Positions 1 through 9,993 of a stretch of 64,000 nucleotides of DNA are shown piece after piece (position 1 is the stretch's first letter; each line of letters opens with the position of its first letter). The position numbers were made by a program, and so were the translations under genes. The notes under the pieces were generated by a model. That model was not told the origin of the DNA. It worked only from the letters and a program-made list of their open reading frames with translations, and searched no databases. The DNA is from Helicostylum pulchrum (Eukaryota; Mucoromycota; Mucoromycetes; Mucorales; Mucoraceae): assembly GCA_025677825.1 (NCBI GenBank), contig JAIXMO010000008.1, positions 496,001 to 560,000 of the forward strand, read 5' to 3'.

Positions 1-765
1 GAAGAGAGTTTTCTTTCGCTCGTAGTTCCTGGCTAGATAAAACAGACCAAAAACACAATAAAACAGTAAAATATAGAATGAAATAGTTTTTATTATCCAA
101 GTTAATAGCTATACTTTTTTAACTTGTTCACCATATATACTACAGCATAAAAAACAATTTCCCAGCATTGTTTTTATTTTATAAGACTTGGGTAACTCTA
201 TAGATTCTCTTTCAGTGATAGCTTTTGGTTTTAAAAGCTCTTGTTCCAGTTGTTTTTCCAGTTCCTCGACAGGTTCTCGTTGATCGTTTCGTCCCAGCAG
301 TGTTTTTAGCTTTTGACTACTAGAATGTTTCTTTGCTTCTGCAATATCTTTTTGAAGTTTATTGATTAAATGAGGGCCACGATATTTAGATTCTGAAAGC
401 ATAATTTTTGTTTTAAAAGAGAGAGTACAAGAAAGACACATTAGTTGCATTTTTTTTTATTCTTGTAGAAATTAAGAAGTCTGGAATGAGTAACCTGCTT
501 TCCTTTTTGAAGTGATTGTCCATTTGCTGAGCATCAGATAGAGAGAATGGTATAAAGACATTTACCTAAAGTCATTTTAGCTTCAATAATAAATCTTGGG
601 TTCAGCACTAGACTAGTTCTGCTAAATTATGCAAACACAAAAAGCAAAAAACAAAAAAAAGAGTCATTCTGTAATTAACAGATAGCACAAGAAAATACTA
701 AACTTGAGACAAAAAAAATGGTCCGTATAATATATTTTTACTTGGCTTCAGTATACATAAAAAGA
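1..765. repeat. Left arm of a ~0.8 kb inverted duplication
   Basis: The reverse complement of this segment matches about 44620-45415 almost base for base, including both the coding part and the flanks. The match runs off the left edge of the window, so the true length of this arm is unknown. The inner end is near 765, where the two copies stop aligning. A few substitutions and small homopolymer indels separate the copies, so the duplication is fairly recent. Confidence 0.93.
109..441 (-). CDS. Orphan 110-aa protein, copy A of an inverted gene duplication
   Basis: I do not recognise this family. The protein is 110 aa if translation starts at the ATG at 441; an upstream ATG at 450 is not shared with the second copy, so 441 is preferred. 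An internal Met at about residue 15 is another possible start. The middle is highly charged and probably helical (Lys/Glu-rich, about residues 20-80). The C-terminus has a short cysteine cluster (CFLCC) followed by a basic end, which could be a lipid-modified or metal-binding tail, but that is a guess. The copy at 44975-45307 differs at only about four residues. Conservation of the frame in both copies supports real coding. Confidence 0.6.
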   Translation of the reverse strand: MCLSCTLSFKTKIMLSESKYRGPHLINKLQKDIAEAKKHSSSQKLKTLLGRNDQREPVEELEKQLEQELLKPKAITERESIELPKSYKIKTMLGNCFLCCSIYGEQVKKV

Positions 766-901
766 ATAAACCTCATTATCTTTCTCAATAGTTGAACTAC
801 TTTTTGATTTCTTTTTTAAAAAAACAAAAAAAAAAAGGTCTCCTTTTTCTATCTTTTTATTTCCTTGTATGTATTGTGTTTTTTTAGAAGAAAAAGTGAC
901 T

Positions 902-1541
902 CTAATCGACAATTAAGTCACGAACCTTCCAGTCTTCGTAGGTACGGTCGGGCATAAAACGACGAACGATTAATGGAATCTTCTTTTCTCTTAATTCTCG
1001 GTTAGCAATAGCAAGTGCATCTGTTTCTCCGTCAATTTCAATCATTACGGGTGCACTTAAACTAGATATTTGATGAGAAACACCTTTCTTTTTTTTTTTA
1101 CTTACAGTGCTTTTATCTTTACCTAATCTGTAACGCTCTAGTACCCAAAATTCTAGCCTTTTCGTATTTGGTCATATAAGGTGTTGTAATACGTTCTGTA
1201 CGTTCAGCTGTATTAGTCTCTGCTGGTGCTGTCCCAACTCCTCCTCCTGTTGCTCCTCCTCCAGCCATAACATCATCTAAAATAGCGACTGATTCTCCTT
1301 GTTGTTCATCGTAGACGGGTTCTTCAATCTAAAACCAATCATGTTACTTTTTTTTGATCCTCACAACTACCCTTTTTTTTCAAAAAAAAAAAACTGGCTT
1401 TTTTTTTTTTACCTCTTCTTCATAATGATCGGAGTAACTAATACAATTACCGTTTTCTTTTAATTAAAACTACTTTCTTAACAGTTAAACTTATATAACT
1501 TACTCGTTATATTCTTGAGGTTCATCGTCTTCGTAATCCAT
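902..1541 (-). CDS. RPB6: RNA polymerases I/II/III shared subunit RPABC2 (RPB6)
   Basis: This encodes the small subunit shared by all three nuclear RNA polymerases, which helps assemble the clamp and the large subunit. The hand-built model has four exons: 1504-1541, 1413-1437, 1123-1328 and 902-1061. All phases join, giving 142 aa, close to the usual size. The N-terminus is acidic (MDYEDDEP...), as in the family. The conserved C-terminal domain is unmistakable: [18 protein letters not shown], then [12 protein letters not shown], then [13 protein letters not shown] and a final EDW...DLIVD. A Gly/Ala-rich spacer separates the acidic arm from the core. Introns carry GTAAG-type donors and T-rich acceptors. 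The function is well established for the family. The identification is secure and the exon ends are probably right to the base. Confidence 0.93.
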
Positions 1542-2532
1542 AATGTAGTATTTGTGTTTTTTAAGGTATTAAGAAAGTTGTCAAGAAAAAAAGAAAAAAA
1601 AATGATTTCGTCATGGGAAAAGCCGGTCACGAACATAAACACAATCCAAATGCCGCGTTTTTTGTTAAGTGAGAAGCATCCCACTTGGTAATTGAAGTAT
1701 TCGGACAACCATTATTAGGAAAACACTAAAATTAAGGAAGTGAAACAGACCCGCTCAAAAAGGGAAGTAAAACTTGTCTGGTGTCAAATTAAGAATTATT
1801 GTTGAAAACAAAGGGAAATTTTTTTTGTTGCATAAAAAGGAATCTTGCATGAATCAAGTTGGAACTACAAGTACACATTGTACAATAACTAAAAGTACAG
1901 ATACGAGTATTATAAAGTAAATATTAGCATAAATAAGCCGTGATGAGTAAGTGGCTCACGCGAGGAAAATTGACCCGTCTATTTTTTTTTTCTTCGCTCT
2001 TTTGTTTTTTTGTCTTTTGTTTTTTTATGTTCGTACAAACATATATAGTTATTAGAGTAAGAGCCATCCATAAAGGTAAGTAAAAAGAGATGGGTTACAC
2101 TTTTTTAACCAGCCGTGCAAGCTAAACTGCGTATTAAGATTTTCCGAAAACAAAAGAAACTCTGCAACCATTGTACATCATGAATTATGAAATTAAGAAC
2201 TTCTGCTTTTACAATAGAGAGAAGCGATCTCGTACTTTCTAATAAAAGAGGTTTGAATATTTTCGAGTTATTACCTCAAGACTTTAAAGGAAACCAGGAT
2301 TTCAATGTTCTTGAATTCCAAGCGGGGGTTAATTTTTTTCTCATGTGCCCAGAAAAAAGGTAAAGTATGATATCATTACATGTTTTAATATATAAATTGT
2401 TATCGGATAGATAAAGCATTATCGTGATTTAGATAACTGTACCACTTCAATACACTCTATATATATATTCATATATAAATATTGACATCTTTCTTTTTCT
2501 TCTTTAACACACATCTCTTTTTCTATATAACA
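1542..2532. promoter_or_regulatory. Divergent intergenic region with GATA-core cluster and TATA-like stretch
   Basis: About 1 kb lies between the divergent RPB6 and glutamine synthetase starts. Near 2369-2435 there are about seven GATA/TATC cores on both strands (around 2369, 2371, 2401, 2406, 2410, 2420 and 2432). A long alternating TA-rich stretch at 2455-2483 is a good TATA-box candidate some 50 bp before the GS start codon. No convincing ORF is present. Confidence 0.55.
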
Positions 2533-3793
2533 ATGCTGACTCAACCTTACTTTCCTCCTGGTAGTGCGGTGATATCTAATGCACCCATCACCTCTAGATA
2601 TGATACCCCATTAAGCAATCCAACAAAAGTAACTATTGAATATGTATTCATCGATAAAAGCCAACAATTAAGATCAAAATCCAAGACAATAAACTTTATA
2701 CCAACTTCACTCGATCAAATTCCAGCTTTAAATTTATTCTTGGATGAAGAACAAAAGAAATCAAATGAAGACTTGAACTCGTCACTGCAACAGTATAACC
2801 CCGTAGCCATGTATGATGATCCGTTTCGCGTAAGCTCACATGGAAAACTAGTGTTATGTGAGTCTCCTACACGTAAAGAATGTAAAGAGGTGATGGAAAA
2901 TTATGCTGATTTAGAGCCTTGGTTTGGTATGGAACAAGAGTACGTCTTGTTTGATCCAAAGACAAATAAACCTTTAGGCTGGCCATTGCACGGAGAACCA
3001 GAATCACAAGTAAGTAAACAAAATATATCATACTTTTTTCTTAAATGCATCAAATATTAAACTTTTTTCTTTTTTTTAGGGTAAATACTATTGTGGTGTA
3101 GGTACAGGTAGAATATTTGGTAGAGATATATTAGAATCGCATTATCGAGCTTGTTTATATGCGGGCCTGACAATATGCGGGTCAAATGCAGAAGTAACAC
3201 CAGGCCAATTAGAATATCAGATTGGACCTTGCTTGGGTGTATCGATGGGAGATGAACTATGGATGGCAAGATATATCATGGAACGTGTAGCAGAAGACTT
3301 TGGTATTATTGTTTCTTTACATCCAAAACCTATTTTAGGTGACTGGAATCCTACAGGGTGTCATACAAGTAAGTTTTTAGTGTTATCATTCTTATTATCC
3401 TCCGATCACGGCTAAACATTAATGCATTTAATAGATTTTTCTACAAATGAAATGCGTTCTGTTGACAACGGTCTAATAGCCATTGAACAAGCCATTGAAA
3501 ATATGAGTTCTAAGCATCTAGAACATATCGAAGTATACGGTAGAGATAATCATTTAAGGTTAACGGGTGAATATGAAACTGGTCATATCTCTGTGTTTTC
3601 ATACGGTGTCGGTAACCGTGGTGCTTCGATAAGGATTCCGAGAAGGGTAGCTTTGGAAGGAAAAGGATATATGGAAGATCGTAGGCCAGCGTCTAATATA
3701 GATCCTTATCAAGTTACTACCATTATTATGAAGTCTTCTTTTAATTATAAAACTTTTGACTATAATGATCAATATTATTTATTTGAAGAATAA
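2533..3793 (+). CDS. GLN1: Glutamine synthetase, eukaryotic GS-II type
   Basis: This cytosolic enzyme condenses glutamate and ammonia to glutamine using ATP and is the main entry point of nitrogen assimilation. Three exons, 2533-3009, 3080-3368 and 3435-3793, give 374 aa, matching the usual fungal length of about 350-370. Visible family signatures include the beta-Grasp part with LPVW-equivalent region replaced by a more divergent stretch, [13 protein letters not shown] (metal-binding Glu), PLGWP, YYCGVG, the [19 protein letters not shown] block with its ligand Glu, and HYETGH-like GEYETGHI and [13 protein letters not shown] near the active site. I chose the ATG at 2533 because the upstream in-frame extension begins with TTG and is a low-complexity Phe run. 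The N-terminal third looks more divergent than usual, so this may be a second, specialised isoform. GATA cores lie just upstream. Confidence 0.93.
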
Positions 3794-3863
3794 AGTGATT
3801 GTTTTGCAGATTTATTAAAATTAATAAACAGGGTTATATTAAAAAGAGAGAGAGGTAAACTAT

Positions 3864-4100
3864 CTAAGCTCCAGTATTTGTAGGGTCTTCGCTTGGAACG
3901 GGTCCTAAACGTCTTGCAGTTGGGTCGTCAAACCCATAAAGCGTATCTGGTTTGCTTGAAGTTCGCATAGCATCATTAGCAAAGCCTTTAGGGAGATCCG
4001 GATGCTCTCGTTGATGATGGTGAGTTTCTTTATGTTCTTTATCTTTAGCAGCAGGTTCAGTACTATCTTTAGTATGCTTGAAAATACTAGGCAAATGCAT
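3864..4100 (-). CDS. Small hydrophilic orphan protein (78 aa)
   Basis: A single uninterrupted ORF starts with ATG at 4100 and ends 70 bp beyond the GS stop, convergent with it. The protein is hydrophilic, with a His/Lys/Glu-rich middle (KEHKETHHHQREH), a PDLPKGF motif and a Pro/Asp-rich tail ending in TNTGA. I see no membrane segment and no known domain. Its composition suggests an intrinsically disordered stress-type protein, but this is inference. It shares a 229-bp upstream region with the divergent peptidase gene at 4330. Confidence 0.5.
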   Translation of the reverse strand: MHLPSIFKHTKDSTEPAAKDKEHKETHHHQREHPDLPKGFANDAMRTSSKPDTLYGFDDPTARRLGPVPSEDPTNTGA

Positions 4101-4329
4101 TTTTTTTTTTTCTTAAATAAAATAAAATGAGAGAAGAAATAAAATGAAAAATATAGACTTGCTTTATTTTTATACTTGTTTTTTAAAGTTCAGTCAATCG
4201 TAATGGCGGAATAAATTTATTCCTTTTCCGGTTAATCAAAATTATGTTTATTTTTTCCAAACCAAAAACTTTTTTATTTCCTTTTTCTTCTCTTTTTTTT
4301 ATTTACCTTTTTTCTCACGCCTAAAAGTC

Positions 4330-5974
4330 ATGTCTGCTGTGTTACAATATCAATACCGTCTTCCTACTCGTCAAAACGTTGCTAAAGTTTTAAAGAACTT
4401 TGAACCTAAGGAAGGTCTCATCTATTTAACTGGTCAAGTCGTTCTCGAGAGAGATGATACTGATGTTGAATTACCTTTCCGTCAAGAATCTAACTTTTTC
4501 TATGTCACTGGTAACGTAAAAAAAAAACATTGTAAATTTTTTTTTTTCTAAATTTTACGTTGTAGGTGTTGCTGAACCCGATTTCCATGTTGTAATTGAT
4601 ATTGCTACTAAACGTATTCAATTAATCTCTCCTAATGTCGACCCTGAACATGTTATGTGGATGGGTTTGCCGGACTCTTTGGAAACATTGAACGCAAAGT
4701 ATGATGTCGATGAGGCTATCTACCTTGACAAATTGAGCGAAATCTTGGCTGCTGCTTCCACCGTCTATACATTACCTACCACAAAGACCAACAAACTCGA
4801 TTCTAATGTCAAGTTATGTGATGCTGATCAAAGCAAGAAGTTACATACTGCCTTTGCCGAATCTCGTGCCTACAAAGCTGATTGGGAGGTTGATACTATT
4901 CGCGAAGCCAATAGAATCTCTTCTTACGCTCATAACAAGGTAGATCCCTTTTTTTTTGACAGCTATATTTTACTAAATTTTTTTTTTTTTTTAGTTGATG
5001 GCTGCTGCTCACGTTGGTACCACTGAATCCAAGTTATTTGCAAAGTTCTTGTATGAGTGCGCTTTCCATGATTCTTTCCAACAAGCTTATTATCCTATTG
5101 TTGGTGTTGGTATGAACGCTGCTGTTCTCCATTATAACAAGAATAATGCTCCTTTAACCAAAGCTAATGACTTGGTCTTAGTAGATGCCGGTTGTGAAGT
5201 CGATTGTTACGCTTCTGACATCACCCGTTGTTTCCCTGTTGGCGGTAAATTCTCCCCTGAAGCCCGTACTATCTATACTATTGTCCTTGACATGCAAAAG
5301 GTAATTTTTTTTTTAAAAAAAAAATTGAGGGGGAGCATAAAATCCGGGTTAAACATTGTCCTTTCGTAAAAACTAAATTTTTTTTTTGTAGGCCTGTCTT
5401 GCTGCCTGTAAGGCTGGCGTTGCTTGGGAAGCAATTCATAACATTGCTGTTGATGTTGCTACTGATGGTCTCTTAGCTTGTGGTATTCTTGTTGGTGATA
5501 AAAAAGAAATTTTAGCAAACCATGTTACTGCTGCTTTCTTCCCTCACGGTAGTAAGTATATCTTTTTTTTCTCCGTCGGCGAATTAAAAACTGTTTTTTA
5601 ACGGGCCTTTTTTTTTTTTGATAGTCGGACATATGCTTGGTCTTGATGTTCATGATCTTGGTGGTTACCCAGAAGGAACTGAACGTATTGATGCCCCTGG
5701 TATCCGTAACTTACGTATGCGTCGTGACCTTGAAGCAGGTTTCGTTGTCACGGTTGAACCCGGTGTTTATTTCTGTGATTTCTTGATTGATCCTGTCTTA
5801 AACGACGCTACTACTGGCAAGTTTATTAACAAGGATGCTTTAAACAAATACAAGTCTGTTGGCGGTGTTCGTATTGAAGACAATATTCTTATTACTGATG
5901 ATGGTCATATCAACTTGACTACTGCTCCCAAGGAAATTGCTGAGGTTGAAGCCATGTGTGCTTCTGAAGAGTAA
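4330..5974 (+). CDS. Xaa-Pro dipeptidase / aminopeptidase P, M24B family
   Basis: This metallopeptidase cleaves bonds involving proline in peptides and so finishes peptide recycling. Five exons, 4330-4510, 4566-4939, 4995-5300, 5392-5551 and 5625-5974, join in phase to give 456 aa. The N-terminal AMP_N domain (about residues 1-150, with FRQESNFFYVTG) is followed by the pita-bread catalytic domain. The expected dinuclear metal ligands are visible: Asp in VLVDAGCE, Asp in ASDITR, His in GHMLGLDVHD, Glu in TVEPGVY and Glu in VRIEDN. There is no signal peptide, so it is probably cytosolic. The four introns are 50-90 bp and contain long T runs. Whether it prefers dipeptides (prolidase) or longer peptides cannot be read from the sequence. 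It is close in style to PEPD-like fungal prolidases. Confidence 0.92.
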
Positions 5975-6120
5975 TTTTTTGATAGTAAATGCATAATAAT
6001 TAAAAAGTGATAGCTCAAAAAATTAAACCTGCTGTAATTATTTATTCAAAACAATCGGGTCACGCAATTCAACTGTAAGTTGTTCTTGAGAAAAAAAAAT
6101 CCCTTCATTTCATTAAGAGT

Positions 6121-6408
6121 TGTCTTGGAAACTTCAAAAACATCTCAGTTCGTAATATTTCACGCGAGTTATGTGCGCTTGTGTTTAGTCACCTTGCACG
6201 AGATGATATATATCGGTGTATGCTTGTTTGTAAATATTGGTACTCGCCAGCAGTAGAAATGTATTATTATCGCGTGATATTATTACCAAAAAATATCGAC
6301 TACCAACATTTTGTATCAAAGCTGTCGTCAACTGGAGTATGGTCACTGGGTCAAACACTTGAAGATAAAACCTTCTCAGTTCGCTTTTTTAACAGTAAAA
6401 TAATTTGA
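6121..6408 (+). pseudogene. Truncated F-box protein gene
   Basis: From about 6149 to 6408 one frame reads as an F-box-like segment: RELCALVFSHLARDDIYRCMLVC, then KYW and an aromatic stretch typical of fungal F-box proteins. There is no clear ATG; the frame seems to begin at a splice-acceptor-like CAG near 6149. The protein stops after about 35 residues beyond the F-box, where full-length relatives continue with a long C-terminal repeat domain. The stop is only 10 bp from the stop of the convergent orphan gene at 6419. It is best read as a broken gene or a remnant; a very short functional adaptor is less likely. Confidence 0.5.
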
Positions 6409-6418
6409 AAGTTTAATT

Positions 6419-7096
6419 TTATACTTTCCAAAGTTGACTCATATGTTTTATCGTAGTATTGTTCAACAAATTTCTCATCAAAGGCGAATCGCTTATCGCT
6501 GACTGATGCAGTTTCCAAGTGCTTAAGACTGTGGGGCAGTTTAAGAGCTTTGGTGATAATTTATTTAGCTTCATTTTCTTATTGTCTGGCGACCCCAAAT
6601 CCGTAGACCGCAAGTCGACGAAATTGTTCGATCGAATCTTCGAATAAGGGTAAGTCTTCTCTGAGTCCTCTGTCGATAATGTATCTGAGGTGCTCATATA
6701 ATTCAGTTGCTGCTTTTGCCTGTACTCGTGTATCCTCGGTAAGGCGGTAGATGTCACAACGAGCTGTAAAGTATCGACCTTTGTCTCCTTAAGCTGGTTG
6801 ACGAAATTTGGGTTTGTTGTCTCTGGCGTGACCCACTCTTTGTTATTGTACTTATGGGTATGCCTTTTGAATTTTTGTAATGCTCGTTGTAATTTATTAA
6901 AGGAGTAGTCTTCCAATTCCTGAAAGATTTCGACGGGGAGGTCACTGCCTTCTTGCCGTTTATCAGCTTCCTCAAGTTGTGTTTCTCGAATACATTTCGT
7001 GACCTGAGCAATGAGTTGTTCGACTTCTCGTTGTGTAAATGTTCGTTCAGACGTATTGATTCCTGCGCCATTGTTAATGGTGTTTTGATCAGCCAT
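6419..7096 (-). CDS. Orphan 225-aa protein with coiled N-terminal half
   Basis: A single-exon ORF starts with ATG at 7096. The first ~100 residues contain FTQREVEQLIAQVTKCIRET and a Leu/Glu/Lys-rich helical part (ELEDYSFNKLQRALQKFKRH). The rest is polar, Ser/Thr-rich and ends in Trp-Lys-Val. No enzyme motif, zinc knuckle or membrane segment is visible. The layout resembles the small N-terminal ORF (gag-like) of some retroelements, but no reverse transcriptase or integrase lies next to it, so that is only a suggestion. It abuts an F-box remnant, which could mean it arrived by insertion. I do not recognise the family. Confidence 0.45.
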   Translation of the reverse strand: MADQNTINNGAGINTSERTFTQREVEQLIAQVTKCIRETQLEEADKRQEGSDLPVEIFQELEDYSFNKLQRALQKFKRHTHKYNNKEWVTPETTNPNFVNQLKETKVDTLQLVVTSTALPRIHEYRQKQQLNYMSTSDTLSTEDSEKTYPYSKIRSNNFVDLRSTDLGSPDNKKMKLNKLSPKLLNCPTVLSTWKLHQSAISDSPLMRNLLNNTTIKHMSQLWKV

Positions 7097-7250
7097 AGTT
7101 ATTCCACGATGCGCGGCTTAGAAAGATCTGGGGAAAAAGGGCAATGGTACTAGTTTTTTATTATATAATATCTGAAAATAAAGCGTGGCTCAGAGAGCTC
7201 AGAGAGCTTGTACCACTTCGGAGTCCGAAGCGAAGGCAACAGGGATTGTG

Positions 7251-7541
7251 TTAGGCACGACATACAATCCAGTCTGAGGCAGGATTATCGCAAAAGTGCT
7301 TTAGGTACTTGCATTTGGTTTTAAAAGTTGCTTTATAAGTGGCTAAATCAGACATACAGAGATATTGCTTATCTAAGTAACAACTATCAAACATTTCGCT
7401 GTTATTGGAATTAATTATGCGTACAGTGCTCACGGCACCAATTTTCTGTAACGGGATTCTCAATTTGCGCTTTTTATGGATATTTGTATTGTAAAAACCG
7501 CAAATTTGTTTGCAGAAACCGCAAATTGGTACCGTGAGCAA
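7251..7541 (-). other. Unassigned ORF with internal direct repeat, possibly relic
   Basis: An open frame of 96 codons has no ATG near its start; the first in-frame ATG is about halfway along. The sequence is Cys- and Lys-rich. Around 7495-7530 the motif AATTTGCGGTTT occurs twice, 20 bp apart, giving a repeated Cys-Gly-Phe in translation. This may be a fragment of a decayed element. I cannot name it. Confidence 0.2.
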
Positions 7542-9993
7542 TGTAACTGTAAAAATATACTCGTATAGTTAGAAGTATATGTAAAGCATGGGAGCCTCTT
7601 CAAATGGATTATGGCAAAAAAAAGAGGGGGGGGGGGCAGAACCTTCTACAAACTGTGGACACATGTTTAAGAGAAAATATAACATGTACTGATTTTTTTT
7701 TCAAGCCCGTATATCTGAAACCCAATAGTTTTAATGCAAATAGTGTAACTTCAACAGTGTATAAAGCAGCGTGATTATAATTGTATAGAGATAAACGGTA
7801 TGTACAACAAGGTCACCGACATATGACACCAGGAAAAAGCAAATATAGACATGTGGTTACAAGTAATAACAATATATCAGAAATCATAATATTTTTCTTT
7901 GAATAAAAAAAAAACGGTTACTTAATTAGCTTTGGTTTATAAAATAAGCTTGCAGTTTCAAGTATAAACTCGGTACTCAATATAAACGAATCACTTTCAG
8001 GGAGTTAAGGCTTTGTAATCAAAGTTAAAAAAGCACTATACAGTACGGATACACAAAAATAAACATCTTGGTCTTAGAAGTACTAACAGATAAAGTTTTT
8101 GTGTTTATTGTTACAAAGTGGCAATTTTGTATATCCTTACACAGCTTTCAACCCTATTTTTACTTTCGTTTTGGAAGATTTTTAGAATACTCGGAACAAA
8201 AGTATATATAAAAATATCATTATAAAAATAAAATTATAACTTGCCTATTATTGTACAGATTCAATAGAACATTTATAAATGTAACTATAGTTATTTTCTG
8301 TAGTTTCGTTTGTATTGAGCTTTTTAGAGAGTAATCTGTATCTATCAAATGAAAAAAAGTCAGGTGAAAAAGAAGCGTATACAAAAAAAAAAGAGATTGC
8401 AAGAACCAGAAAAAAATAAGGTAAAATGACTGATAACATTCACTACAAAAAAAAAGTACAAAGATATACGAAATGAGGAAATTTTAGATGGTACACCTAT
8501 TTCAAAGTGTATATTAGCTTAGATAAAGACAATGGATTTTTCGAAAATATATTGAAAATACTTGGGATATTTATACTTTTATCAATCATGTTCTAATTTA
8601 ATTCGAGTTTAAAATTAATATCACGTCAGAATACACCATACTTTGTTTTACAAAGTGAGCAACATATGAATTATTTAAAGACTAACCCTTTTTTTTCGTA
8701 CTCTATTTTGGAGAAACTAAAGCTAATACGGACGTATCCGAATAAAGAAAAATACCACATCATGTGCAGTTTAAAATACCTTATCTACCTAAAGCGTATA
8801 CTATTTCCATAACACAAGTAGTATAACGAAAGTTTTGAACCCTTTATTTCGTTTTAGCGATAGGGATTTTTCTTTATTCTAGGAACAATAAATATGCTGA
8901 AGTTATACAGTGATAAGTAGGATATCAATATCAGATGATTTTGATATCAGGTAAATATGAGATCAAGACCTCTTTAAACTTTCCAGCGTATGTATACTGT
9001 CCTCTATCTATAGTCAGCATATAACTTAGTATAAAGATGCATTATTTTAAAGAGCTTCCCTCGAAATAATTGCGTACGCTTTTGTAAACTGCAAATACTA
9101 AAGGAAAAAACTTCAAAAGCTACACACATATATTTCGCTTTTTAAGTGCTTATTTATATATTTATAATAAACAGTATATATGCGATGTCAGAAATAAATA
9201 GAAATAGCTTGGTTAAATTTAATGAAAGCCTGTTTTCCTTTTCTCTCCCATAAAAACATTTCAATTTTTGACATGAAAAATAACATATAGTTTATTCTCT
9301 TTCACCCATTTAGGTAAACTATACATCAGTTTAGAGAGACTTGTAACTTCAGGGTTATCGTGGTGCGACTTTACTTATTTGATAGATAGTGTACAAATCA
9401 AAACCAGATACCAACCCTTGTATGATTAGCTTCTTTTTTTTAGAAGAAAAACTAACTTCTAGCGTATTGTTTTTTCTAGTAGTTATTTTTAGGGAATAAA
9501 TCGCATGATAATGATCTCTAAAAGATGCCTAAATTGAATAGAATACAAACCAGTGACGGTGCAAGCATACTCACCATAACCTCTTTACCGGGAACAGATA
9601 GGGTCGTGTGAAAAACCTCAGTGATAGTTGAAATATATAAAGTAGAGGGTGTAAATCGGTTTTTTCGGGTTATAATTTCTTGTTTTGATCATCATTTCCT
9701 AATTATGCACTCTCGTTAATTAACCCACAAGGTTGTACTGGTGTAACTTTGCGGGAAAAAAAAAAGAGAAAATTAACTTAATCTTTATTACTGGTTTGTT
9801 TTATTTGTCATTTGATATCCAGTGTCTTATCGTTTTTGGACAGCTAAAGAAACTTTTATTTTATTTAATCACGATCATTGTACAACATACACAAAAAAAA
9901 AAATAGTATAAAAAAACTTAATACTTCAAATGTTTGTTTTTATCTTTCATCCTTGATTTATTCTTTTATTTTATTTTCGATTACATATTTCGA
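7542..9993. other. Gene-poor AT-rich spacer (2.4 kb)
   Basis: I see no supported gene here. The stretch contains a G10-type run near 7626, many A/T homopolymers and short overlapping ORFs that look accidental. The last ~200 bp before 9994 probably hold the promoter of the nucleoside transporter. Confidence 0.5.

Noticed and set aside
6754..7071. 105-codon ORF overlapping the 225-aa orphan gene in another frame
   Set aside because: Starts with a non-ATG codon and lies fully inside the longer ATG-led frame.
9500..9660. snRNA-like words (for example GTGATAG, CATACTCACC)
   Set aside because: No extended match to U1, U2, U4, U5 or U6 consensus elements could be recognised by eye.
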